From Micromonospora globbae (GTDB taxonomy: Bacteria; Actinomycetota; Actinomycetes; Mycobacteriales; Micromonosporaceae): 64,000 nucleotides of DNA. Positions 32,577-42,355 of this stretch are shown here, piece after piece. The first letter of the stretch is position 1, and every line of letters starts with the position of its first letter. The notes beneath the pieces are model-generated. The model did no database searches and was not told the origin of the DNA. It was given only the letters and a program-made list of their open reading frames with translations. The position numbers and the translations under genes were made by a program. Location: positions 141,658-205,657 of the forward strand of contig NZ_RAQQ01000013.1 of assembly GCF_003610785.1 (NCBI RefSeq), written 5' to 3'.

Positions 32577-33053
32577 ATGTCGACGGTGGCGGTTTCCGGT
32601 TTCATCGAGGCGTCCGCCGTGGACGTCTGGCGGCTCCTGACCGATCCCCTCAGCCGGGCGGGGCGGGCCCTGGCCGGCCCGCTCGAACTGCTCACCTCCG
32701 GCCCCTTCGGCCCGGGCACCGCCTGGAGCGAGCCCCGCAGGCGGCCGGACGGCGCCGTCCTCGTGGAGGAGTTCTGGGTGGTGGAGGCGATACCACCGCG
32801 CCGCCTCGTGCTCTGCTCGCCCGGCGACGCCGTCGACCACCGGATCACCTGGACGCTGCGTGGCGCGCCGCGCCGGCACCCGGGCGGCACGGCCGTCACC
32901 GTCAGCCTGGAGGCGCTGCCGTCCTCCGCGTCCGGCCGGGTGGTCGCGCTGCTCCTCGGCGGTCTGGCCGCCCGCGCCGTGGAGCGTGCCCTCCGGGGCG
33001 ACCTCGCGGACCTCGCCGCCGCCGTCGAGGGCCCGACGGCCCGGGCGGCCTGA
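32577..33053 (+). CDS. SRPBCC / polyketide cyclase-like protein
   Basis: A 158-aa START-like domain protein: VSGFIEASAVDVWRLLTDP at the N-terminus, WSEPRRRPDGAVLVEEFWVVEAIPPRRLVL in the middle, HRITWTLR and a C-terminal helix. The fold has a deep pocket for hydrophobic ligands; the function of this member is unknown. ATG 32577 has an excellent GGGAGGTGG site. The gene lies 113 bp after the DUF397 gene and may share its transcript. Confidence 0.65.
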   Translation: MSTVAVSGFIEASAVDVWRLLTDPLSRAGRALAGPLELLTSGPFGPGTAWSEPRRRPDGAVLVEEFWVVEAIPPRRLVLCSPGDAVDHRITWTLRGAPRRHPGGTAVTVSLEALPSSASGRVVALLLGGLAARAVERALRGDLADLAAAVEGPTARAA

Positions 33054-33112
33054 GCACCCGCCACCTGACACCCGCCGAGCGCCGCTGGGTAGGGTGCCGG
33101 GCGGAGGTGCGC

Positions 33113-34366
33113 ATGGGGTTCCGTAACGGCCGGCGGCGGGTCGTGCTGGTCGTCGCGGTCCTGCTCGCCGTCGCCACGGTGGCGACGATCGTCTACCGCG
33201 TGCTCGCCCCCGCCGAGGTCAGCACTGTCGCGCGTGCCGCGTACCCGACCCCCGCCGATCCACCCGCCGGCGTGATCGGGCGGCTGCCCGTGGCCCCGCT
33301 CGTCGTGGACGACCGGCTGCGGGTGTACGCGGGCCACCGCCAGGTGTACGCGGACCGACCGGTCGACGGGCGGTACCGCACCACGCCGTTCTGGTCGTAC
33401 CGCCGCTGGCCGGCCGAACTGGTCGGCGTGGTGGCGAGCGGTACGACCGTGGTGAGCCGCTGGTCGGACGGCCGGCTCGTGGCGCTGGACGCGCGGGACG
33501 GGCGGGTGGCCTGGCGCGCCGACGGACCGGAGCCGGCGCGGAAGCCGGACGCCCGGCGCACCGGAGCGGCGATCGTGTGGGATCCGCCGGGGCTCTACCT
33601 CGCCCGCACCGGCGACGGCCGGGACGTGCTGGTGGCGACCGGCGCCGGCGAGGCGCGGGGCGTCGACCTGGCCGGCGGGCGCGAACTCTGGCGCGTCCCG
33701 CTGGGCGGCGACTGCCGCGTCGACGTCGGCACCACCTCGACGGGGCGGCTGGTGGGCGTGGACCGCTGCGCCGGCCCGGCGGCGGTCGAGTTCCGGGACG
33801 TGGCGACGGGCACGGTGACCGACCGCTGGCGGCCACCCGGCACCGGTGACGACGTGGTGGTCACCCCGGTGGGCTGCCGGAGCGGGCGGTCGGAGTGCCC
33901 CGCCCTGCGTACGGCGGGGCCCGGTGACGCGGCGGGCCGGGGCTGGCTGGTCGGCCCCGGGGCGCCGGTGGCCGCGCCGGCGCTCGACCGGCTCGACACC
34001 CAGCTCGCCGGTGAGCAGGCGGTCGGGGTCGTCGGGGGCGTGCTCGTCGGGCGCTCCGCACGCACCGGCGCCGAGTCGTGGCGCCGCCCGGACCTCGGGC
34101 CGGGACGGGTGATCGCCGTCCAGCCCGACCGCGTGCACCTGCTGACCGACGCCAACGAGCTGGTCACGCTCGATCCCGTGACCGGCGCGGAGCGGTCCCG
34201 CTTCCCGCTGACCGTCGGCAGGGACGGCACGGGCTACGCGCCGGGGGCGGTGTACGCGTCGGGTGGCTACGTGGCCGTCGAACGGTTGCGCCGGCCGGTC
34301 GACCCGGACGCGGACGACCAGGGCTACTTCCTGTCCGCCGAGCCCGTGGTCCTCGCGGCGACCTGA
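33113..34366 (+). CDS. Membrane-anchored PQQ-like beta-propeller protein
   Basis: A 417-aa protein with one N-terminal membrane segment (VVLVVAVLLAVATVATIVYRVL) and an extracellular beta-propeller: repeated blades of the form RLVALDARDGRVAWRADG, GEARGVDLAGGRELWRVPLG, ELVTLDPVTGAERSRFPL. Such domains bind proteins or ligands and need not bind PQQ. A similar protein is encoded at 38879-40330, suggesting paralogues flanking the aminotransferase-hppD block. Start ATG 33113 follows GGCGGAGG; GTG 33107 is also in frame. Confidence 0.7.
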   Translation: MGFRNGRRRVVLVVAVLLAVATVATIVYRVLAPAEVSTVARAAYPTPADPPAGVIGRLPVAPLVVDDRLRVYAGHRQVYADRPVDGRYRTTPFWSYRRWPAELVGVVASGTTVVSRWSDGRLVALDARDGRVAWRADGPEPARKPDARRTGAAIVWDPPGLYLARTGDGRDVLVATGAGEARGVDLAGGRELWRVPLGGDCRVDVGTTSTGRLVGVDRCAGPAAVEFRDVATGTVTDRWRPPGTGDDVVVTPVGCRSGRSECPALRTAGPGDAAGRGWLVGPGAPVAAPALDRLDTQLAGEQAVGVVGGVLVGRSARTGAESWRRPDLGPGRVIAVQPDRVHLLTDANELVTLDPVTGAERSRFPLTVGRDGTGYAPGAVYASGGYVAVERLRRPVDPDADDQGYFLSAEPVVLAAT

Positions 34367-34421
34367 GTCGCGTCCGACCCGAGCCGTCGACGCGCCTCGC
34401 AGCAGCCTCGACAAATCGGAC

Positions 34422-34437
34422 ATAAGTTACTTATAGT
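34422..34437 (+). promoter_or_regulatory. Promoter with overlapping palindrome for a tiny secreted-peptide gene
   Basis: ATAAGT-T-ACTTAT (34422-34434) is a perfect palindrome in an AT-rich patch, rare in this genome, and overlaps the -10 box TATAGT (34432-34437). The box ends 7 nt before a GTG. A repressor bound here would cover the -10. Confidence 0.6.
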
Positions 34438-34444
34438 CACTCCT

Positions 34445-34612
34445 GTGCGACTTGTGGCAGCCCTCGTGGGCGTGATCGTCATCCTGATGAGCCCCGCTCC
34501 GGCCGACGCGGCGCCGGCGCACCGGACCTTCCAGGTGGCCCGGACGCCCGGCGTCGACATCACCGTGCCGGCCGCGGTGAACCTGGCGGCCGGCGGTACG
34601 TTCGCCCGCTGA
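34445..34612 (+). CDS. Small predicted secreted peptide (55 aa), hypothetical
   Basis: GTG 34445 opens a 55-codon frame. The product has a signal peptide with charged start VRL, hydrophobic core VAALVGVIVILMSPAP and an A-x-A-type cleavage zone (ADAA|PAHRT), leaving about 33 residues (PAHRTFQVARTPGV..., ending NLAAGGTFAR). I do not recognise it. Evidence for a real gene: a near-consensus -10 box 7 nt upstream with a palindrome over it, high third-position GC, and a terminator downstream. A decayed remnant of a longer secreted protein is the alternative. Confidence 0.5.
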   Translation: MRLVAALVGVIVILMSPAPADAAPAHRTFQVARTPGVDITVPAAVNLAAGGTFAR

Positions 34613-34690
34613 GCGACCGGCCCGGAGGTCTGGCTGCCAGGCTGCCTGGCACAGCGCCCGGGTCCGGCGTCCCGCGCCGGCCACCTGATC

Positions 34691-34736
34691 GTCCGGTCCG
34701 GTCCGCTCACGACGGGGAAGGCGGACCGGACCGGAC
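34691..34736. terminator. Bidirectional terminator
   Basis: A perfect 16-bp stem (34691-34706 with 34721-34736) and 14-nt loop lie between the small-peptide gene and the end of the convergent aminotransferase gene. Confidence 0.8.
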
Positions 34737-34742
34737 ACTCCG

Positions 34743-35846
34743 TCAGGCCAGCGCCGCCTCGGCGGCGGCCAGGAAGGCGTCGTTCTCGGCCGGGGTGCCG
34801 ATGGTGACGCGTACGCCGTCACCGGCGAACGGCCGGACGATGACGCCGCGCGACTCGCACGCCTTGCCGAACTCCACCGCCCGGTCGCCCAGCGGCAGCC
34901 AGACGAAGTTCGCCTGGCTCGCGGGGACGTCCGGGACGAACTTGCGCAGCGCCTCGGTGACCCGGTCCCGCTCGGCGACGACGAGGGCGCACCGCCGCTC
35001 CACCTCGTCGGCCTGTGCGAGCGCGGCGAGCGCGGCGGCCTGGGCCACCATGCTTGTGGAGAACGGGGTGACCACCTTGCGGACCGCGGCCGCCACCTCG
35101 GGCTGGGCGACCAGGAAGCCGACGCGGAGCCCGGCGAGGCCCCACGCCTTCGACAGGGTGCGGAGCACCGCCACGTTCGGCCGGTCGAGGTAGGTCAGCC
35201 CGTCGGGCACCTCCGGATCGGTGACGAACTCCCGGTACGCCTCGTCGATCACCACCAGCACGTCGTCGGGCATGGCGTCCAGGAACCGGTCCAGCTCGGC
35301 CCGGCGTACGGCCGTGCCCGTCGGGTTGTTGGGGTTGCAGACCAGCACCAGCCGGGTCCGTTCGGTCACCGCCGCCGCCATGGCCGTGAGGTCGTGCCCG
35401 TGGCCGGGGTCGTTCGGCACCCGCACGCTGGTCGCGCCGCTGGTCGCCGCGATGATCGGGTACGCCTCGAACGAGCGCCACGAGTAGACGACCTCGTCGC
35501 CGGGTAGCGAGGTGGCCCGGACCAGGTGCTCGGCGAGCGCCACTGAGCCGCAGCCGGTGGCGATGCGGTCGGCGTCCACCCCGTACCGCTGCGCCAGCGC
35601 GTCGCGGAGCGCGACGACGCCCATGTCCGGGTAGCGGTGCACCCCGGCGGCGGCCTCGGCGACCGCCTCCACGACGCCGGGCAGCGGCCCGTACGGCACC
35701 TCGTTGCTGGCCAGCTTGATCGCCTCGGGGAGCCCGAGTTCCCGGGCCAGGTCGGCGGGGCTGCGGCCGGGCACGTAGCTGGGCAGGGCGTCCAGGTCGG
35801 CGCGGGTGAGCCGCACCGCCGGGTCGGGTCGTCCGGTGTCGGTCAT
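34743..35846 (-). CDS. HisC-like / aromatic amino acid aminotransferase
   Basis: PLP fold-type I aminotransferase of 367 aa. It has SNEVPYGPLPGV (substrate/cofactor region), CGSVALAEHL, CNPNNPTGT, VVIDEAYREF (Asp and Tyr at PLP) and the Schiff-base Lys in TLSKAWGLAGLRVG. The family includes histidinol-phosphate aminotransferase and the aromatic aminotransferase PatA/HisC2. With hppD, hmgA and fah nearby and no his genes, a tyrosine-to-hydroxyphenylpyruvate role is the better guess. Its ATG overlaps the upstream RDD gene stop (ATGA), an odd coupling. Confidence 0.8.
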   Translation of the reverse strand: MTDTGRPDPAVRLTRADLDALPSYVPGRSPADLARELGLPEAIKLASNEVPYGPLPGVVEAVAEAAAGVHRYPDMGVVALRDALAQRYGVDADRIATGCGSVALAEHLVRATSLPGDEVVYSWRSFEAYPIIAATSGATSVRVPNDPGHGHDLTAMAAAVTERTRLVLVCNPNNPTGTAVRRAELDRFLDAMPDDVLVVIDEAYREFVTDPEVPDGLTYLDRPNVAVLRTLSKAWGLAGLRVGFLVAQPEVAAAVRKVVTPFSTSMVAQAAALAALAQADEVERRCALVVAERDRVTEALRKFVPDVPASQANFVWLPLGDRAVEFGKACESRGVIVRPFAGDGVRVTIGTPAENDAFLAAAEAALA

Positions 35847-36781
35847 GGGGTGTCTCCCGGGGGTTCGGAACGGGTGGCGGTGGGGGTGTGGCGGGGCACC
35901 TGCACGACGACGGTCTGGGCACGCTTGTCGTGCAGCGCCTGGCGCAGCGGGTGGTCGAAGAGGGGGGAGATCGCGTCGATGAGCTGGAGCAGCAGGCCCA
36001 GGCCGCAGCAGTACCAGAGCAGGGTCGGCAGGCCGAGCGTGTTCCACCGGCGCAGCGCCCGGCCGAACCCGAGGGGCTGGTCCGCGGTCAACGGCACGGC
36101 CCTGATCCCCATCACCCGCTTGCCGAACGTCTGGCCGCTCGACGCCATGGTCGGCACCTCGTAGGCGAGCCAGAGCGCGGTGGCGATCAGCAGGATGGCC
36201 ACCTGGAGGCCGCCGGCCTGTTCACCGATCTGCGGCAACCCCTCGGTCGAGGAGTTGCCGGCCATCGCCCGCCGGAACACCTCCCGCCAGTACGGGGCCA
36301 TCTCCTGCACGAGCCGCCAGACGAACCAGCCGTTCACCACGACGTTCAGCGCGAGGACGATGCCGAAGTCGATGAGCCGGGCGATGAGCCGGGCACCGAG
36401 GCCCGCCAGCGGGAGGCCGTGCGGTCGGGGCTCGGGCATGCGCGCCGCCCAGCCCGGGGGCGTCCAGCCGGGAGGCAGGCCCGGGTGGCCGTACCCCGGC
36501 GGGGGTTGCCAGCCGGGCGGCGGCCCGGCGGCCGGTGGCGCGGAGCCGGGCACGGCGGGCGGGGCCGACGCGGGAGCGCCGGGCGGCGCCGGTGCCGGCG
36601 GAGCCCCGGGCGAGGTGACGGGCTGCGGCACAGGGGCGGGCGGGGGCGCCTCCACCGGTGGCGGACCCTCCGGTGGGGTGGCGTCCACGGGGATGGGCGC
36701 ACCGATCCAGCCCTCGCCGTCCCAGTACCGCCGGGTCTCGGGATCGGCGGGGTCGACGTACCAGCCGGGTTGCACGCTCAC
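35843..36781 (-). CDS. DUF2510 and RDD-domain membrane protein
   Basis: A 312-aa protein with an N-terminal DUF2510 domain (QPGWYVDPADPETRRYWDGEGW), a Pro-rich linker of about 80 residues and a C-terminal RDD domain with three to four membrane helices (GLGARLIARLIDFGIVLALNVVV; GQTFGKRVMGIRAV; GRALRRW). RDD proteins are linked to ion transport or membrane stress, but most are uncharacterised. TAAGGT lies 6 nt before the GTG start. The gene end overlaps the aminotransferase start. Confidence 0.8.
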   Translation of the reverse strand: MSVQPGWYVDPADPETRRYWDGEGWIGAPIPVDATPPEGPPPVEAPPPAPVPQPVTSPGAPPAPAPPGAPASAPPAVPGSAPPAAGPPPGWQPPPGYGHPGLPPGWTPPGWAARMPEPRPHGLPLAGLGARLIARLIDFGIVLALNVVVNGWFVWRLVQEMAPYWREVFRRAMAGNSSTEGLPQIGEQAGGLQVAILLIATALWLAYEVPTMASSGQTFGKRVMGIRAVPLTADQPLGFGRALRRWNTLGLPTLLWYCCGLGLLLQLIDAISPLFDHPLRQALHDKRAQTVVVQVPRHTPTATRSEPPGDTP

Positions 36782-36787
36782 GCAGAC

Positions 36788-36793
36788 ACCTTA
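36788..36793 (-). promoter_or_regulatory. -10 box for leaderless RDD-protein transcript
   Basis: On the minus strand TAAGGT is followed by 6 nt and the GTG at 36781. Confidence 0.55.
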
Positions 36794-36846
36794 ACGACGA
36801 CCGTTTCCGCGAACCCGTGGTGAGGCGGGGCCGGCGGGGAAGCGAA

Positions 36847-36883
36847 GCCGCCGGCGGTGGGCGGGGGCCCACCGGCCGGCGGC
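36847..36883 (-). terminator. Terminator after hppD
   Basis: A long stem (36847-36862 with 36867-36883, one bulged base) and 4-nt loop, 35 bp after the hppD stop on the minus strand. Confidence 0.75.
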
Positions 36884-36917
36884 GTCGGGTACGAGGGTGA
36901 GATCACGCTCGCAAGTG

Positions 36918-38123
36918 TTACAGGTTGCCGCGCTTCTCCTGCTCACGTTCGATCGCCTCGAACAGGGCCTTGAAGTTGCCCTTGCCGAAGCCGAGCGAGC
37001 CGTGCCGCTCGATCAGCTCGAAGAAGACCGTCGGGCGGTCCTGCACCGGCTTGGTGAAGATCTGGAGCAGGTAGCCGTCCTCGTCGCGGTCGACGAGGAT
37101 CTTGCGGGCCTTCAGCTCCTCGATCGGCACCCGCACCTCACCGATGCGGGCGCGCAGCTCCGGGTCGTCGTAGTACGAGTCCGGGGTGTCGAGGAACTCG
37201 ACGCCGGCCGCCCGCATCGCGTCGACGCTGGCCAGGATGTCGTTGGTGGCCACCGCGATGTGCTGGGCACCCGGGCCCTGGTAGAACTCCAGGTACTCGT
37301 CGATCTGCGACTTCTTGCGGGCGATCGCCGGCTCGTTGAGCGGGAACTTCACGCGTCGGGTGCCGTTGGCGACCACCTTGCTCATGAGGGCCGAGTAGTC
37401 GGTGGCGATGTCGTCGCCGATGAACTCCGCCATGTTGGTGAAGCCCATGACGCGCTTGTAGAACTCGACCCACTCGTCCATCCGGCCGAGCTCGACGTTG
37501 CCGACGATGTGGTCGATGGCCTGGAAGAAGCGCTTCGGCTGGATGCCGGCGTCGATCATCGGCTGCCGGTCCACGATCGGCTCGCGGGCCACGAACCCGG
37601 GCAGGAACGGCCCGGTGTAGCGCGACCGGTCGACGAGGGTGTGCCGGGTCTCGCCGTACGTGGCGATGGCCGCCATCCGGACGGTGCCGTGCTCGTCGCT
37701 GACGTCGTGCGGCTCGACCAGGCCCGTGGCGCCCTGGCCGGTGGCGTGCGCGTACGCGGCGTCCACGTCCGGCACCTCCAGCGCGATGTCGCTGACACCG
37801 TCGCTGTGCTTCGTGACGTGCTCGGCGCCCTCGGCGCCGGGACGGACCACGCCGGTGAGCAGGAACCGGGCCGAGCCGCTGGTCAGCACGTACTGGGCGT
37901 GGTCCCGGTAGCCCTGCTCCGGCCCCCGGTAGGCCACGCAGGTCATGCCGAAAGCGGTGGAGTAGTAGTGGGCGGCCTGCTTCGCGTTGCCCACCAGGAA
38001 GTGCACGTGGTCGAGGCCCTTGACCGGGAACGGGTCGCGGGTGATGTCGTGGTCGACGGCACCGACGAGCCGGTCGACGTCGACGTCCTCGGTCGACTGG
38101 GGTCGGTCGATCGCCTGGGTCAT
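36918..38123 (-). CDS. hppD: 4-hydroxyphenylpyruvate dioxygenase
   Basis: Converts 4-hydroxyphenylpyruvate to homogentisate, the substrate of HmgA encoded 8 kb away. The 401-aa protein has two vicinal-oxygen-chelate domains; iron ligands are seen in AIDHIVGNV (His), GAQHIAVATNDI (His) and FFELIERHG (Glu). The C-terminal GSLGFGKGNFKALFEAIEREQ is typical for the family. ATG 38123 has GGGAGG upstream. Divergent from an Lrp-type regulator, which probably controls it. Confidence 0.95.
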   Translation of the reverse strand: MTQAIDRPQSTEDVDVDRLVGAVDHDITRDPFPVKGLDHVHFLVGNAKQAAHYYSTAFGMTCVAYRGPEQGYRDHAQYVLTSGSARFLLTGVVRPGAEGAEHVTKHSDGVSDIALEVPDVDAAYAHATGQGATGLVEPHDVSDEHGTVRMAAIATYGETRHTLVDRSRYTGPFLPGFVAREPIVDRQPMIDAGIQPKRFFQAIDHIVGNVELGRMDEWVEFYKRVMGFTNMAEFIGDDIATDYSALMSKVVANGTRRVKFPLNEPAIARKKSQIDEYLEFYQGPGAQHIAVATNDILASVDAMRAAGVEFLDTPDSYYDDPELRARIGEVRVPIEELKARKILVDRDEDGYLLQIFTKPVQDRPTVFFELIERHGSLGFGKGNFKALFEAIEREQEKRGNL

Positions 38124-38263
38124 GGTGGCCTCCCTTGCGTACCGGCCGGCCTCGTGGGCCGCCGTGGGGATGGGTATGTGGCGAGGATCGCTGTGCCGGG
38201 GTGAGCTGGGCAACTGTCGCCGTAAACGGTGGTCAGGTTGCGCATTCGGTACCGTCGTATCCC

Positions 38264-38776
38264 GTGAACGGTGTGCAGGGTGTACAGCTCGACGACCTCG
38301 ACGCGCGATTGATCGAACTGTTCGCGGAGGAACCCCGGATCGGCGTGCTGGAGTGCTCGCGCCGGCTCGGCGTGGCCCGGGGCACCGTCCAGGCGCGGCT
38401 GGACAAGCTGGTCGGCCGGGGCGTCATCACCGGGTTCGGTCCGGAGATCGCGCCGGCCGCGATCGGCTTCGGGGTGACCAGCTTCGTCACCCTGGAGATC
38501 AGCCAGAGGCACGGGCACGACCCGGTCACCGCCCACCTCGCGGGCATCCCCGAGGTGCTGGAGGCGCACACCATCACCGGCTCCGGCGACCTGCTCTGCC
38601 GGATCGTGGCCCGGTCGAACGCCGACCTCCAGCGGGTGATCGACCAGATCGTCTCCTCCGAGGGGATCACCCGGGCCTCGACGATCATCGCGCTGGCCGA
38701 GCAGATCCCGTACCGCACGCTGCCGCTGGTGCGCTCGGCCGCCCGCCGGCAGGCGGGGACCCGTCCTGACGCCTGA
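38264..38776 (+). CDS. Lrp/AsnC family transcriptional regulator
   Basis: A 170-aa protein with an N-terminal winged helix (LDDLDARLIELFAEEPRIGVLECSRRLGVARGTVQARLDKLVGRGVITGFGPEI) and a C-terminal RAM ligand-binding domain (TSFVTLEISQRHG...TITGSGDLLCRIVARSNADLQRVIDQI). Such regulators sense amino acids. Divergent from hppD with 140 bp between, so tyrosine- or phenylalanine-responsive control of hppD is likely. TACCGT lies 8 nt before the GTG start. Confidence 0.88.
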   Translation: MNGVQGVQLDDLDARLIELFAEEPRIGVLECSRRLGVARGTVQARLDKLVGRGVITGFGPEIAPAAIGFGVTSFVTLEISQRHGHDPVTAHLAGIPEVLEAHTITGSGDLLCRIVARSNADLQRVIDQIVSSEGITRASTIIALAEQIPYRTLPLVRSAARRQAGTRPDA

Positions 38777-38865
38777 GGTCGAGCAGGGGCCCCAGATAAC
38801 ACCTTCCGCGCCAGAAAGCGCGGCGACACGGCGGCACGGGCGTACGGGACGGCCGTGATCGTGGC

Positions 38866-38871
38866 TACGGT
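38866..38871 (+). promoter_or_regulatory. -10 box deciding the start of the second propeller gene
   Basis: TACGGT ends 7 nt before GTG 38879. An earlier GTG at 38855 would place the box inside the coding region. Confidence 0.5.
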
Positions 38872-38878
38872 GTCCGGT

Positions 38879-40330
38879 GTGGCGAAGGGGAGCGGCCTCG
38901 GCGTGCGCGGCGTTCTGCTGCTCGCGCTGATCGCGGTCGTCGTCCTCGCCGCGACCGGGGTGTGGAACCCGTTCCCACGGATGTGGGACTGGGTCGACCG
39001 GAGCGAGTCGCTCGCCCAGCCGCAGGTGGCCTGGCAGGAGCGGGTCGACGGCACCCCGAAGAGCGTCACCATCGCCGGCGACACCGTCGTGGTCGAGCAG
39101 CGTACCCGGGTCGAGGCGCGCGCCCTGGCGACCGGCGGCCAGCTCTGGGAGCGCAAGGCCGACTGGGCGGCGGTCGCCGGCGGCGACCGCGACGCGGTGG
39201 TCGTCGTGGGCAAGCTGCTGGTCAAGGGGTACGAGGTGCTCGACCCCACGACCGGGGTGACCCGGCGGCGCGACGACGACGCGGTGGCCGTCTGGACGTA
39301 CCGCAACCTGCTGCTGGACGCGCGCTGCGCGCAGCCGACCGACTGCACGCTGAGCGCGTGGGATCCGCGCGGCACCACGCCACTGTGGACGGCGTTCCTG
39401 CCCGGGGTGGGCAGCGGGCTGTTCGCCGACAACCCCGGCCTGCGCGGCACGCGGCGGCTGACCGCGAAGCGGATCGACGAGGCGGCGGCCGGCCCGGAGC
39501 CCGCGCCGCCGCTGCTCGGGTTCCCGGTCGACGGCCAGGTGCACGTGGTGGACACGGCGAACGGCTCGGTGCTGAGGAACGTCCAACCGGGCCGCGAGGA
39601 GCGCCTCTCGGTGGTGGGCGGCCGGTTGCTGCGCATCACCGCCCGCTCCCAGGACGGCAGCTGCCTCTTCGCGATCTCCGGCGTCGACCCCGCGACCGGG
39701 CAGGAGGTCTGGCGCCGGGCGGGGATCAACCTGCGCACCGCCGACAACGCCGGCTGCGCGCAGCGGGAGGACCCGCAGGGCGCCCGGAACGTGCTCGTCG
39801 GGGTGGGGCCGGACGGCCGGGAGGCGGTCCTCGACGGGTACAACGGACGGCTGCTCTGGGTCGGCGCCGACGGTGAGCGACTGCTGGCCGTGGACGACCG
39901 GTACGCGGTGGCCCGCGCCGCCGACCAACGGTCGGTCGTGGCGCGCGGGCTGGCCGGCGAGCAGGTGCTCTGGACCCGTCCGGCCGGCGGCAAGGCGGGC
40001 GCGGCGCTCACCCCGTACGCGGCGGTCGTCGTTGACGAGAAGCCGTCCCGGCTCATCGCGCTCGACCCGCGTACCGGTCGGGAGCTGGCCGTCCTGCGGA
40101 CCTCGGCGAACGCGCTCGCGGTCGGTCCCGGCGGCATGGTGATCGGTGAGGGGCGGGAGATCGCGTACGTCCGCTTCGGCGCTGCGGCGAACGGCGGCAC
40201 CGCCCCCGCGCCCGGCGGGACCGCCCCGGCGAACGGTGGCACCGCCCCGGGCGGCAGCGCACCGACGCCCGGCGTGGACGACACCTGCGGCCCCAAGCGC
40301 GAGCTGTGCCCGGAACGGGCGGGTGGCTGA
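38879..40330 (+). CDS. Membrane-anchored PQQ-like beta-propeller protein
   Basis: A 483-aa protein: membrane segment RGVLLLALIAVVVLAATGVW at the N-terminus, then propeller blades such as VEARALATGGQLWERKADW, VHVVDTANGSVLRNVQPG, SGVDPATGQEVWRRAG, LIALDPRTGRELAVLRT, and a C-terminal tail with four NGGTAP/GGTAP-type repeats ending in DTCGPKRELCPE. Related in layout to the protein at 33113-34366. Role unknown; probably an extracytoplasmic binding protein. Confidence 0.7.
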   Translation: MAKGSGLGVRGVLLLALIAVVVLAATGVWNPFPRMWDWVDRSESLAQPQVAWQERVDGTPKSVTIAGDTVVVEQRTRVEARALATGGQLWERKADWAAVAGGDRDAVVVVGKLLVKGYEVLDPTTGVTRRRDDDAVAVWTYRNLLLDARCAQPTDCTLSAWDPRGTTPLWTAFLPGVGSGLFADNPGLRGTRRLTAKRIDEAAAGPEPAPPLLGFPVDGQVHVVDTANGSVLRNVQPGREERLSVVGGRLLRITARSQDGSCLFAISGVDPATGQEVWRRAGINLRTADNAGCAQREDPQGARNVLVGVGPDGREAVLDGYNGRLLWVGADGERLLAVDDRYAVARAADQRSVVARGLAGEQVLWTRPAGGKAGAALTPYAAVVVDEKPSRLIALDPRTGRELAVLRTSANALAVGPGGMVIGEGREIAYVRFGAAANGGTAPAPGGTAPANGGTAPGGSAPTPGVDDTCGPKRELCPERAGG

Positions 40331-40420
40331 CGGCGCCCACGCCGGACCGTGCCGACGGCGGCGGTGAGAGCGGCGTCCCAGCGGGCACCCGGCGGGTGGG
40401 AATGATCGACGGGTCTGCCC

Positions 40421-40426
40421 TAGGCT
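40421..40426 (+). promoter_or_regulatory. -10 box of fumA
   Basis: TAGGCT ends 8 nt before the ATG at 40435, with no ribosome site between. Confidence 0.5.
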
Positions 40427-40434
40427 TTCCGCTC

Positions 40435-42102
<1,668 letters not shown>

Positions 42103-42120
42103 CACGTACGGATGTGACAG

Positions 42121-42147
42121 GGGCGTCGGGCGGCTCGCCCGGCGCCC
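42121..42147 (+). terminator. Terminator after fumA
   Basis: An 11-bp stem (42121-42131 with 42137-42147, one G-U pair), 5-nt loop, then TT. It starts 18 bp after the fumA stop. Confidence 0.65.
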
Positions 42148-42355
42148 TTCGGCGTTGACCGGTCGACGTCGGTGCGCCCGCCCCTGGGGGGTTGGACGGG
42201 CGCACCGCCCCCGTCGGATGCCGTCGCCGGCAACCCGTCCTAAGGGTGAAGCCGGTTTCTGCCGATCCGCTCTCACATCGCTATCACCGGGCGATGGCAT
42301 CCCGTCACGACCGGGCTACGCTACGGACCGTCACGGCATCACCTAGGGAGCGGCA

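Noticed and set aside
34743..35846. Histidine biosynthesis gene hisC
   Set aside because: No other his genes are near and the tyrosine pathway surrounds it; the aromatic aminotransferase reading is preferred, though not proven.
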